From the NCBI GenBank assembly GCA_037176885.1, contig JAWWNJ010000116.1, forward strand, positions 62,001 through 126,000: a stretch of 64,000 bases of DNA, in the 5' to 3' direction. The notes under the pieces are model-generated. The model was not told the DNA's origin, searched no databases, and was given only the letters and a program-made list of their open reading frames with translations. The position numbers and the translations under genes are program-made. Position 1 is the stretch's first letter, and each line of letters opens with the position of its first letter. Shown one piece after another: positions 1 through 10,319 of this stretch. The stretch is from Favolaschia claudopus (lineage: Eukaryota > Basidiomycota > Agaricomycetes > Agaricales > Mycenaceae).

Positions 1-124
1 TAATTATGTGAATCGGGTACGTGAAGTCACAACCCCATGAATCTGAATTCACTAGATAAACCCGTGAATTGTGGAATTCATGGTCCGGCTATGGGAAATT
101 CATGGGGTTCTGCGACCACAGTGG
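1..124. repeat. Possible right end of a CACTG-type MITE
   Basis: AT-rich sequence with repeated short inverted ATTCATGG/CCATGAAT motifs, ending in CCACAGTGG. It resembles the right end of the TIR element at 28642-29356, which also has TTCATGA-type palindromes and ends in CACAGTG. The left part lies outside the window, so the assignment is tentative. Confidence 0.25.
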
Positions 125-575
125 TATGCCTCTCATTTCTTACATGTACAGCGCTCACTTCTTCTCAGTTCCACTCTGAATGTGTCGACGCTGATGGTCG
201 GAAGCCATGGGTGTGCGAGTCTTGCAGAGGTGCGAAAAAGTGCAGATAAGTCAAGAATAACCATATTCATTCGAGTAGACACATGTGTATTGTCAAGTTA
301 TGGTCTTGCTGATGTCCGAGAGTCATATACGCGCGGTAGAGAGTGAAGGAGCAAAGCGAGGGCCAAGATACACGCGTCACCAACAGCGTGTGAGTGATTG
401 ATCGCGTCCGAGAAAGGGAATTGATCGCGTCCGAAAAAGGGAATTCCCTAATTGAGAAGGGTGGGGGGTCCGCCATTTCGCTGAGAAAAAAACTTCGACC
501 CTTAGTGTAGATTTCGCGGATCGGTTCCCCCTTGAATTTTAAAGACTTTTATTATAGATAGGACAAGCTTAAGTA
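125..575. other. No recognisable gene
   Basis: Only short overlapping reading frames without recognisable domains. GAATTGATCGCGTCCGA-type sequence is repeated in tandem near 396-440. No promoter, RNA gene or transposon terminus was identified apart from the hairpin just downstream. Confidence 0.5.
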
Positions 576-592
576 CCCTGCCTTCGGCAGGG
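576..592 (-). other. Putative Helitron 3' terminal hairpin
   Basis: A perfect 7-bp stem (CCCTGCC/GGCAGGG) with a 3-nt loop lies 219 bp beyond the helicase stop codon, in a GC-rich island. Helitrons carry a short GC-rich hairpin just upstream of their 3' end. No exact CTRR end was identified. Beyond the hairpin, in element sense, sequence around 551-566 reads TATCTATAATAAAA, which resembles a Helitron 5' terminus and could belong to a neighbouring copy. Confidence 0.4.
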
Positions 593-810
593 CCGTCTCG
601 CTGGCGCTCGCGTCCCTTCCTTCGGCGGGTACACAGCTTGTTGGGCCTCCGCCCCAAACCCCGGGGGTTTTTATATGACATTACTTAACATAATACAAAA
701 TTATTTTCTATAAGAAGCTGACTTATATACAACCAAGAAAGAAATACCTAGGAAAGTGTTAGGATCAGTAACTAAAAAAAATGGAATGCAACTGGAGCTT
801 ACATGCAATG

Positions 811-2343
811 TTAATCAAGCAGAACCTCCTCATAAACAACATTCTTTGTAACTGTATCAGTGTCCCTTTTGAATAGAGCCTTGATCCGTTGGCTAGATGT
901 GCACCGAGAAAGTGCCACATACAGTTGACCATGTGCGAAAACATCTGTACGAAAGTCTAATCCTACATGGGCAACTGACTGACCCTGTGCTTTGTTTATG
1001 GTCATAGCAAAGGCCAAGCGGACAGGAAATTGGCGACGTTTCATGTGAATCGCAACTTGTTCAACAGGGGGAGAAATGGTAATGCGAGGGATGAAGGCAG
1101 TTTCGCCGCTGTGGTCACCTCCCAGGAGTCTTATCTCAAGAACTCGAGCAGACATTCTGGTAAGAATTCCTCGCGAGCCATTGCATAGACCTCGAGCTGC
1201 ATCTAAATTTCGGAGTATCATGATAGGACATCCAACTTTGAGCCGCAGTTTTGCTAAAGGTAATCCTGAGGCCCGAATAGAATTGAGATATTCAATTGGA
1301 TATTGGATGTCATTGGCATCAACACCCTCCTCTGTGATTACTGAGTCTGCACTGTTGTAAAGAGATTCCACTCCAGTGAATTTTTCAAGTAGCAGAAGGT
1401 TCAGCTCATCCACATCATCATTGCGTGCAGAAACTATTGTGCGCTCCAAGAAATATCTGTCCTGTTGGTGATTGCCAGGTATTGTTTCAACTTGTGGGTA
1501 GATAGTGTCAGTCAAGCATTTGAGGGTATTGCTTGTCAGTTTCATAACCTCAGGAAGCGTGATATTCTGAGCAGGATCTGTGTGGCGGCCATGTCCAACA
1601 TCCAAAAGCCACTGTGCAAAGTCTTTATCTTCTTGCCGTGCATTAGGGCCTCCAAGACGCATATTCTGAGTCAGATGAAGCTGATGGACCTTGGACCACA
1701 GACGCGAGCGCTGGATGCAGGCACCCACTATCTGCTCTCTTCCACCTTTGACGACTACAGGCAATGTCTGCTGGAAGTCACCTCCATATACAACAGTTGT
1801 GCCTCCATATGGGCGGGGATCATTTCGAATATCCTGCATAGTAAGATCCACAGCTTCTGGTGCACGTCGATCTTGCGCAGGTAATTCATCCCAGATGATG
1901 AGCTTCACCCGTTTCAGGAGATCTGCAAGCATTGTCCCCTTTGAGATAGGACAGGTCTTCCCATCAAAGAGCTGGATTGGAATCTTGAAGGTTGAATGAG
2001 CTGTTCTGCCTCCAATGAGTAGCAAAGCAGCAATCCCTGAAGATGCAACACAGAGAACAATCATGCCTTCCCCACGCAAGGCGTAACACAGAGTGTTATA
2101 GACATGTGTTTTTCCAGTCCCCCCAGGTCCATTTAAAAAGAATAACTTTGGGTCATCTTGAGTCACTGACTCCATGATAGCATCAAAGGCAACCCGTTGC
2201 TCTAAATTGAGCCCAGCAATCCGAGGTTGAGCAAGGTTCTGTTGTTCCTCCCGATCATAATTTAGCTGCTCAGCAATGAGACGATTCTCCTCAAGCTGAC
2301 CCCAGTCTTCAACTGGTATGGGCATAGGTTTGAAATCATTCAA
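811..2343 (-). CDS. Helitron PIF1-like helicase domain (C-terminal part)
   Basis: An uninterrupted 510-codon frame encoding the superfamily 1B (PIF1-type) helicase of a Helitron transposase, which would unwind DNA during rolling-circle transposition. Visible motifs in order: Walker A GPGGTGKT near residue 71, Walker B/DE-type LIIWDE, GGDFQQTLPVV, TQNMRL, PIMILRNLD, INKAQGQS and YVALSRC near the C terminus. All core motifs look intact. The frame is not a complete gene: the Rep portion lies upstream with a frameshift and a deletion of the linker, so the first codon is an internal Met. A homologous fragment lies at 60.9-61.9 kb on the plus strand. Confidence 0.88.
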   Translation of the reverse strand: MNDFKPMPIPVEDWGQLEENRLIAEQLNYDREEQQNLAQPRIAGLNLEQRVAFDAIMESVTQDDPKLFFLNGPGGTGKTHVYNTLCYALRGEGMIVLCVASSGIAALLLIGGRTAHSTFKIPIQLFDGKTCPISKGTMLADLLKRVKLIIWDELPAQDRRAPEAVDLTMQDIRNDPRPYGGTTVVYGGDFQQTLPVVVKGGREQIVGACIQRSRLWSKVHQLHLTQNMRLGGPNARQEDKDFAQWLLDVGHGRHTDPAQNITLPEVMKLTSNTLKCLTDTIYPQVETIPGNHQQDRYFLERTIVSARNDDVDELNLLLLEKFTGVESLYNSADSVITEEGVDANDIQYPIEYLNSIRASGLPLAKLRLKVGCPIMILRNLDAARGLCNGSRGILTRMSARVLEIRLLGGDHSGETAFIPRITISPPVEQVAIHMKRRQFPVRLAFAMTINKAQGQSVAHVGLDFRTDVFAHGQLYVALSRCTSSQRIKALFKRDTDTVTKNVVYEEVLLD

Positions 2344-2948
2344 TGATTTTCCTGAACCATGCAGAATAGAATCTAACAGGTATAGACCATAATCATAGAC
2401 TTGCTCCTCAGTTGGATTTGGAATGCCCTTATGAATCAGTTTATGGCGGAGATCATCACAGATGCTGACTTTAAAGCGATCCCATAAAGCAACTGAATCC
2501 TCTCTCTCGAATTTTCCATTTTGTCTCCTTTTTCAGCCAAACAAAAGTCTGAGGGAATTGCTGATATAGAACTCGCCGAGCTGCAGGGAGATCTGCATTA
2601 GCCTTGAAATATGCTGTAAGAGTAGTGTCTTTGGCAGCTGCATGTTCAACAATTTCTTGGGGATCATCATCTTCATCATAGATAATACTTTGCTGATCAG
2701 GGAGGTGTACTTGGAGGCGAACAACTGTTGGCAACTCTTCATGCATCTCAAATCTGAACAGCCGCCAAGTTGCCTCACAGGCAGAGATATAGCGGCTATC
2801 AAGATGAAGCTTGATTTCATCGTTCTGTTGCTCTATTGTCAAAGTGCCCCGATCATGACCCTTGAATACATATTTGTGAATATATTTGGTTGCCTTGATA
2901 GAAATGCAGCACTCGATGTTCATGTGGCATTTGAATTCAAGAATCGCT

Positions 2949-3001
2949 CTATAACAAAATATGAGTCAGCAAATTCACACACAAAAACAGCTTATCATTA
3001 C
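2949..3001 (-). other. Apparent intron inside the Helitron Rep gene
   Basis: On the minus strand the segment starts GTAATG and ends TATAG. Removing its 53 nt joins two segments of conserved Rep coding sequence in one frame. Size and signals fit basidiomycete introns. Confidence 0.6.
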
Positions 3002-3581
3002 CTTGGAGAGTGGGGAACAATCCAGCGGTTGTCAACTGTCTGACCCTTTTCATTGATGAACTGGCGCCCATTGTCAGGGCGTGCATATAAAGTGTAACCA
3101 TCTTGAGAAAGTTCAGTTTGAGCTCTGAATGGTTTGGGGTATCCTTTTGAACATTTCCCGTCTTTCATACATGGGGCGGCGGGGGTTTTCTGCACCACAG
3201 GGATTGTGAACCATAAGTTTCTTCACCAATTGATATAAGACTGGATGTTCATTCTCATCAGGCAGCTGTGCAGAGATGACACGATCTATATCTTCAGCAT
3301 TTTTCAAGCGAGCATAAGCCCTCAAGAAGATCAACAGATGGAGCTGTGGTAGGCCACGCTTCTGGAACTCGATTGTATACACAATGCCTATAATGTCACC
3401 AAATGCACCATTCTTGACGTAATTTAGCAAAATGCGGACTTTTTGACGGAAAACCCGGGTGACCAAATCTGGGCGATCAGAATACGTCTGTCCGGGAAGA
3501 AGTGCATCCTTGATCTCAGGCCAGTATGGGTCAGCTGTCATTGTCAAAAACCAATCTGGCTTTCCTGCAAATCTTGCAATG

Positions 3582-3586
3582 GCAAG
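3582..3586 (+). repeat. Left target-site duplication of the copia element
   Basis: GCAAG immediately before the left LTR; the same 5 bp follow the right LTR at 8816-8820. Confidence 0.95.
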
Positions 3587-3894
3587 TGTCAGAATATGAA
3601 TTATTCCGGGTAGCCGCCCCGCCGCTCCGGCCCTTGATAGATATCTGATACTTATCATACAGCCTTGTTCTTACATATAAACCGCGCTCGTCTGTCCACC
3701 ACCCTCAGTCTTTCATCCCACATTGCGGGAGACTGAGGGTGAGTTCTCTATCTATCTACCTACTTGTATTTACTTACTCATTGTGTAGTTATTGCGCCTT
3801 CCGCGCATTTTCAGGTATTTAATATATAGTCTTTCATCCCACATTGCGGGAGACTGAGGTTATTGCGCCTTCCGCGCATTTTCAGATTCTGTTA
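3587..3894 (+). repeat. Copia 5' LTR
   Basis: 308 bp, starting TGTCAGAAT and ending ATTCTGTTA (imperfect inverted ends). A TATA-like CATATAAACC lies near 3674-3683. Two copies of a hairpin-forming unit with CTCAGTC/GACTGAG-type arms (3704-3737 and about 3829-3858) sit in the 3' half, each associated with a TTATTGCGCCTTCCGCGC segment. Confidence 0.95.
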
Positions 3895-3905
3895 GGTTAT
3901 GGGCC
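3895..3905 (+). other. Primer-binding site (initiator tRNA-Met, anticodon region)
   Basis: GGTTATGGGCC directly follows the left LTR. It matches, with one mismatch (or G:U pair), the complement of the conserved initiator-tRNA(Met) anticodon stem-loop, the half-tRNA priming known from Ty5 and Drosophila copia. The same core follows the LTRs at 40.1 kb and 41.3 kb. Confidence 0.75.
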
Positions 3906-4069
3906 ACCGAGCGCTAGCTCTCTGAAGACGTACCTATTGGAAGACTCACCTGCTCGCTCATCAGAGCTCGAAGCATCACAAGCACAGACTTGTATCAATC
4001 AATCAATCACACGACCTGTTGCCGAAATTCCCTCGGACTCTGGTTATCTCACCTCGGACTTCTCACACA

Positions 4070-7000
4070 ATGTCAACCGCGGCAAACTCGGCTTCTTCTG
4101 AGCTTTCCGGAGCAGAAGACTGGCCGATTTTTCATCAGTGGAACTGCGCCTACAGGGAGTCTACACTCTGCTTGAATCTGTTATCCTCGCTGCAAATGCA
4201 GCTGATGCCACTGTTGCTGCTGCTGCTGTTACTCCTCTGCCTGCCACAGCTCCTGTTGCTGGCGTAGCTTTCAAGGATACCCCTGGCGAACGTAATAGCC
4301 GTGCTTTAGGTGTCATTCAGAAGCTTCTTTCAGCAGAACTGCGCACAGAGTATGTCAACGAATCTAATGCTGGAATTCTCTGGGCCAAACTGCGCCAGCG
4401 CTTCGAAGCAGAAAATCGTGCCGATTCTGCAATGGGTGTTCTAACAGAACTTTCTAGCACCAAGCTCGTTATTGAAGGCGAACCAGAGCTCATGGATCGC
4501 AACAAGATTCTTTCTCATGTAGCTGCTATCAAGACCTGCTTTGATAGGCTTGCACGCCTGGAATTTCCATTTCCCCCAGAGCTTCAGCCTCTCATTCTGC
4601 TCAGCACTCTACCAGATGATAGCTACTGGACAGGCATCAAAGGGAACATTGTGTCCTCTCTTGGTACAGGCATAACTTGGGATAAAGCTCATGCTCGCCT
4701 GATTACTCTTGGTAAACTGCCAAAGAGTGAGAACAGCGATGACACTGCTCTAGCTGCTAAATCCACAAACCCTGGCAAAGGAAAGCCATCTGCCAAAGGT
4801 GATAAACATTGCCTTATACATGGACAAAACAAATCCCATACTTCCGATAACTGCTATCAGTTGAAGAATCTAGCACAGGGATCAAAGGACTCCAAGAAGA
4901 ATGACAAGCAGAAGTCTGAGAAAGCGAGACCTAGAAAGCGCCGTGACAAGGCAAATGCCTCTGCTACTACAGATTCTGAATCTGATTCCGATGACTCTGA
5001 ACATGGACATTTAGCTGTACCTGTTGTTTCCCAGAAATCTTATGCTGCTATGTCTGCTTATCTTTTGAGTGATGCAAACCCTTCATCCAAAGCTGTGGTA
5101 ATTGACTCTGGGGCTTCTACCACCATGACACCAAATGAGGCATGGTTTGAGACAGGTTCTTATAAAGTACTCACTCCACCAAAAAGGGTGCGGCTTGGTA
5201 ATGACACATATTGTGATGCAGTTGGAACTGGAACCATCCGTCTATCTTGCAAAACAAAGCGAGGGATGTCTGATGTCTCTCTACGTGCATTACATGTCCC
5301 ATCCTTTGGTATCACACTTGTCTCAGTGCAACAAATGGCTAAAAAGGGATACAATTGCATGTTCGAAGCAGATGTCTGCATTGTTCGAAACCCAAAAGGG
5401 CAAAGAATGATTGAAGCCAAGCATCGGAAGGGACTGTACCACATTGTCTATACTCCTTTGAGTGAAGATCCACATGCACTATTTGCTATGGATATCAATC
5501 ATCTTCATCGAATATCTGGTCATACAAATTTCCAACTATTACAGAAATCTGTTGCTAAAGGCCGACTTGGTGAAATTACATCCTTGACAGGAATCCCCAA
5601 ATTCTGTGAACCCTGTGTTCTTGGGAAAATGAAGAAATTACCATTTTCCAAAAGTCAAACCAAAGCTCGTGGTCCTTTAGATATTGTATCATCTGATGTT
5701 GGTGGTCCAGTAACGCCTGAAGGCCCAGGTGGAATACGCTACTGGGTGGTCCTTGTAGATCATCATTCCTCTGAGGTGTGGATTCTATTTGCCCAAAAGA
5801 AATCCCAAGTCTATTCAAAACTCAAAGAATGGCGAAAATCTACTGAGGCTCATTTTCGTGCTCAAATTGCTAATTGGGAATTCTGTGAGGGCTGGACTCG
5901 ATTCTTTCGCACAGATGGGGGTGGTGAATTCACGTCTCATCAAATGGAAACAGAATTCAAACGTCTAGGCATCATCCATGAAACAACAGCACCTTACACT
6001 CCAGAGCAAAACGGAGTAGCAGAGCGAATGAATCAAACACTTGTTTCCAGAGCTACAACTATGTTGATTGCCTCACGCCTTCCTCGTAAATTTTGGGTCT
6101 TAGCAATGCAAGCAGCTGGTTATACTGTGAATAGAACACCTACTTCAGCACAGGAATTTGAGATCCCTCATGAGAAACTTTTTGACCGTCCAATAAACAT
6201 ACGACACCTGCATCCCTTTGGCTGTAGAGCTTATCCTCTGATTCCTAAAGAAAAGCGTCACAAGCAGAAATTTGGCGATAAAGCAAAGCGTTGCATCTTT
6301 GTTGGCTACCATGAAAACAGTAAAGCGTATGACTTGCTAGTAATCAACAAAGATGGTTCTTATGGTGAAACCATCACATCTAGGCATGTTCGGTTTGACG
6401 ACCAGGAACTTGATTCACCTATAGAACCAAAGCTTGAGGCACCTGCTACATCTAGGAAAGAATATGAGGATTTTGCTCAGACACTGCGGAAGAGGTCTAC
6501 CCCATATTATGGTGATGATGACGATGATGGTGAACTGGACACTTTGCCTCACCCGATACCAGGTTCAGTGGGGGATAATCTAAGTCAGGCTGATCCGCCG
6601 TCTATTGTCCATCCATCAAATAGGGGAGCTCCACCATTGCGCAAGGTCGCAGGCGTACGACAGGAACCTACTAGGCGGTCAACACGTCCACATGCAAGGG
6701 CACAACATCCCACTGCTGAGTACGACAGAATAGCTGAACGACCACAGCATCAGTCAAAAGCTCAGCGTGATGCAGAGAATGCAGCACGTAAACAGGCGAA
6801 AGAAAATGAAGCTTCTGTCGAACCAGACATTGAAGTCCCTGATGCTCCAGAGGCAGTCTTGCTTGCTTCTCTGGATGATGCCATTGAAGAAGCCTTTTTA
6901 GCTCAGAACCCTCTTGACCCTTCTAGTTGGCAAGAAGCATTGCAAGGTGCTAATGCTGAACATTGGAAAGCTGGACTTGAAGAGGAACTTGCTGGTTTCC

Positions 7001-8520
7001 GAGCAAATGATGTCTATGATGTTGTTCCCATACCAGACGGTGTCAAACCTATTAAATCCAAAGTGGTTCCCAAAGTCAAAGTGGATGAAACAGGCAAAAT
7101 TGCTCGTTACAAAGTCCGAATTGTTGCCAGAGGAGATACTCAGAAAGAAGGTGTTGACTACAAAGAAGTTTTTGCGCCCACTGCCAATCTTGAGTCTGTT
7201 CGCATCATTTGTGCTCTTGCTGCCAAATATGACTTAGAACTGGATCAGCTGGATGTTTCACAAGCCTACCTCAATGGTAAACTGGAGGAAGAAATCTACA
7301 TGATGCCTCCAGATGGTGTTGAAATTCCAGAAGGTCACTGCTGGCGACTCAAGCGTTCATTGTATGGTCTTAAACAAGCTGGGAGAACTTGGAACAGGAC
7401 TTTTGACACAGAGATTCTAAAACTCGGATTTCATCGCTTGAATTCAGAGACCTGCCTTTATGTTTATAAAGAAGGCAAACAGACTTGTTTTGTTGTGGTC
7501 TATGTTGATGATCTTCTTGTTGCTGCAACTTCTAAAGAATTCTCTTCCAAAGTCAAAAGAATGCTTTCATCTACTTTTAAGATGCGAGACCTAGGTCCAG
7601 CCAAATACCTCCTTGGGATCGAGATCGTTCGAAACCGTAAGAAGCGCACCATTGCACTGAACCAGCGTCAGTATATTGACAAAGTCCTTTCTCGCTATGG
7701 CATGACAGACTGCAAACCTGTATTCACGCCTATGTCTACTGGAATCCCGCTCACAGAGAATGACCCTGATGACGACAGTATCATTACCCATATGGCTATT
7801 GTCGAAGGTGGATCTATTGTTCCATATCAAAGTGTAATCGGGTCTGCTATGTATGCCATGCTAGGTACTCGACCAGATCTTGCATACAGTGTAGGAGTAC
7901 TTGGTCGATTTAGTGCAAAGCCAAAGAGAATTCATTGGGCAGCAGCAAAACGACTTCTTCGATACCTCAAAGGCACCCGTCATTGGGAACTTGTATACAA
8001 TGGGGCTGACATCAGCATGGACATGCAATTTCTGGGATACAGTGATGCCAATTGGAATGGAGACAGGGATACATCTCGTTCTACTTCTGGTTATGTGTTC
8101 ATTGTCAACTCTGGAGCAATCGGATGGTCTAGCCGTCGGCAATCCATGGTCGCTCTATCTTCTACTGAGAGTGAATACATTGGACTTGCAAATGCAGGAC
8201 AACATCTAGCATGGTTAAGATCCTTTTTTGACGAACTAGGTCAACATCAGAGAAATCCCACTGAGTTGAGATGTGATAACCGAGCTGCCATTATTCTGTC
8301 CCAGGATCCACAATACCGCGCTAGGACTCAGCATATACAAAGAAAATATCATTTTGTCCGTGATGACTTGGTTCGCACCGGAGAATGTATTGTCTTGTGG
8401 TATCCTACAGATGAAATGGTGGCTGATATTTTCACAAAACCTTTATCTCATGACAAGCACTCCAAATTCTGTCTATCTATGGGACTACGGCCTGGGTCGA
8501 GTGGGGGTGTCAGAATATGA
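4070..8520 (+). CDS. Copia Gag-Pol polyprotein
   Basis: The ATG at 4070 gives a Gag N terminus (MSTAAN... to HQW) that changes to the next frame at 4139-4141; the main frame then runs 1460 codons from 4138 to 8520. Numbering from 4138: Gag with a C-x2-HG-x4-H-x4-C knuckle (about residues 222-237); aspartic protease DSGA at 323; integrase HHCC zinc region about 455-495, then D near 519, D near 591 (RTDGGGEF) and E near 629 (NGVAE); reverse transcriptase with LDVSQAYLNG near 1039 and YVDD at 1122; RNase H with SDANW near 1303, STESEY near 1344 and CDNRAA near 1379. All catalytic residues are present. The only lesion is the one-base frame change near codon 24, a deletion in a G run or possibly a programmed shift. 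Confidence 0.95.
8495..8507 (+). other. Polypurine tract
   Basis: GGGTCGAGTGGGGG-type purine-rich sequence immediately before the right LTR, the expected primer site for plus-strand DNA synthesis. Confidence 0.75.
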
Positions 8521-8815
8521 ATTATTCCGGGTAGCCGCCCCGCCGCTCCGGCCCTTGATAGATATCTGATACTTATCATACAGCCTTGTTCTTACATATA
8601 AACCGCGCTCGTCTGTCCACCACCCTCAGTCTTTCATCCCACATTGCGGGAGACTGAGGGTGAGTTCTCTATCTATCTACCTACTTGTATTTACTTACTC
8701 ATTGTGTAGTTATTGCGCCTTCCGCGCATTTTCAGGTATTTAATATATAGTCTTTCATCCCACATTGCGGGAGACTGAGGTTATTGCGCCTTCCGCGCAT
8801 TTTCAGATTCTGTTA
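8508..8815 (+). repeat. Copia 3' LTR
   Basis: 308 bp; I found no mismatch with the 5' LTR on reading base by base. Followed by the GCAAG duplication at 8816-8820. Confidence 0.95.
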
Positions 8816-8820
8816 GCAAG

Positions 8821-10302
8821 TGAGTCCTGGTAAAGCTGAAACATAAAGCGAGATCCTCCGATGTAGAATGAAGGCAGGATATAACGCTGCCCGCGATCAC
8901 CTAAGACAGTTTGTGCATCATTTGCAATAGCATCAGCTAAGCCCTGGTACAGATCCACTCGAAGCTTGCTTTGATTACGTTTGAGCCAATTTAAGCGTCC
9001 TTGATCAGTTGCTGCCCATGCATCTACAATCCATTGCTGAAACAGGTTGCCTGCCCTAAAAATGTGCAAGGAGTCTGTTGCCCGTTGATGAAGGCGGTAG
9101 GCATAGTATTCCAAAATAGACATTGTTTTACGTCTGTTATTTCTGGCAGGCTCCTCTTCTCCCATCTGCCGATTTTCCTCCTCCTCATCAACTGCAGGGG
9201 CAGCATTCTCAGCTACATTGAGTGGGATCCCAGGATGCCAGCCATTTTCGCCGAAAGGAAACAGTAACACATAAGCCATGGGCTGGTATGAAGCATTGGT
9301 TTCGAAAACTCGTTTGAATGCATTAGGTCCATTTCTGTAGTGCACAATAAGATCTCGATAGTCTGTTTGGACTGAACCATCGCCAGGCAAGATAACAGCA
9401 ACTTCATTGGCCGCAGTTGGCACATTATAGCGACGGGGATCCATTCCCTTCTCGCAACGCAAAACTGCATAAATTTCTGAAGCCTGTCCAGGATGTCTCT
9501 GTTCTCGCTCTCGGAGTCTTTCGTATGCTGTTTTGTAGATCTTGACATATGCATGATTGTTCCGAAGCACATCATCTAGAATTCCCATAATTTGTATGTT
9601 CAGATTTGCCCTGTTATTTCCCAATGCTTGGTTACGGCGTATGCGAGCTTGATTTGCTTCCTCAGTTGAATAAAAGTACAGCTGTGCATAAACAGGGTCC
9701 TTGCCCTCCTCAGGCAGCAAGGAGCCCAGACGGTGAGACAAAACTCCTTGAATTTTAAACACATATGGGCCACGACCGTCTAGAACCGATCGATCCACAG
9801 TAACACCCAGAGAAGTCAAAGAGAAGGCAGTGTTGTAAGCTCGAATGTTCTTTTTGAACTCAGCAGAGTGGTTACTTGTTCCATCAAAGAGCTGTAGCAG
9901 ATCTCGAGGGGGTTTCTCCACAGGAGGAAGTTTAATCTTGCCATCAAGACAGCATGTCCCAAAATGAAGGCGTGCTTGGGTAGACTTTGACAACTTCTCC
10001 CCATCCCAGTGTTTGGCACCACATTCAGGGCAAAGCTTATTCATTGGACCAAGGTGAAGAGGGGCCACCTGATTGTCATCAATTGGCAAGGCTGTGAAAT
10101 ATCTAGGCAGAGCTCGATTCGGGAACTCTTGGATGTCTGCATCAGGCTGATGACCCATTATATCTGGCTGAATTGGTGGGCGCTGTGCAGGCTGGGCTTG
10201 AGCAGGAGGCTGGGGTTGAACAGGAGGTATAGGTTGCTGTCTATTATAGGGGGCAAGCTGAAAAGGGCGAGGCTGGTTTAGATTCTGTAAATGCTGTTGC
10301 AC
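8821..10302 (-). pseudogene. Helitron 1 N-terminal region (Helitron-like N domain)
   Basis: About 490 codons: a Gln/Pro-rich start, then CPECGAKHW (C-x2-C) and a downstream Cys pair, followed by the conserved Helitron N-terminal block (SLGVTVD, VFKIQGVLSHRLGSLLP, AQLYFYS, GMDPRRYNVPTAANEVAVILPG, YVLLFPFGENGWHP, YYAYRLHQR, LPSFYIGG). It runs into the copia insertion at 8816 and continues at 3586. The frame begins with GTG at 10302 preceded by CACGGCAG, so an upstream exon may be missing or the 5' end truncated. The homologous block on the plus strand at 26.5-27.6 kb is clearly a different copy. Confidence 0.82.
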
Positions 10303-10319
10303 CCCTGCCGTGTAAGTAA

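Larger units (their letters stand above)
2344..3586 (-). pseudogene. Helitron Rep/HUH region, broken
   Basis: Continues the N-terminal part across the copia insertion. The HUH region reads EFQKRGLPQLHLLIFL near 3320-3370: the first His of the usual H-x-H is Gln. The two-tyrosine motif KYIHKYVFKG near 2860-2895 keeps the Y-x3-Y spacing. A frameshift lies in a run of five C near 3190. An apparent 53-nt intron (2949-3001 on the plus strand; donor GTAATG, acceptor TATAG) separates the segment ending WIVPHSP from the one with the tyrosines. About 100 residues normally found between the Rep region and the helicase linker are missing near 2515, with a frame change. The Gln substitution and the breaks argue against activity. 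Confidence 0.8.
3587..8815 (+). mobile_element. Complete Ty1/copia retrotransposon
   Basis: 5229 bp: left LTR 3587-3894, primer-binding site 3895-3905, polyprotein, polypurine tract ending at 8507, right LTR 8508-8815, and a 5-bp GCAAG duplication. I read no difference between the two 308-bp LTRs, which implies a very recent insertion. The domain order protease-integrase-reverse transcriptase-RNase H defines the copia lineage. It lies inside the Rep region of Helitron 1 in the opposite orientation. The polyprotein is open except for one frame change close to the Gag start. Confidence 0.97.
560..10310 (-). mobile_element. Helitron 1, minus strand, interrupted by a copia element
   Basis: A rolling-circle transposon read on the minus strand. 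The N-terminal region (8821-10302), the Rep/HUH region (2516-3586) and the PIF1-like helicase (811-2343) follow each other in the family order. A 5.2-kb copia element sits in the Rep region; removing it and one GCAAG copy restores a continuous reading frame across the junction. The 3' end is placed near the hairpin at 576-592. The 5' end is unclear because a plus-strand pseudogene starts only about 20 bp beyond the N-terminal frame. Frameshifts and a deletion in the Rep-to-helicase linker make the copy non-autonomous. Confidence 0.8.

Noticed and set aside
1076..1999. Plus-strand frames of 94-139 codons opposite the Helitron helicase
   Set aside because: They overlap an intact helicase frame with all PIF1 motifs and have no motif of their own.
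3113..3658. A start codon at 3658 for a separate minus-strand gene
   Set aside because: The first 24 codons lie in the copia LTR; the real coding sequence comes through from 8821 once the copia is removed.
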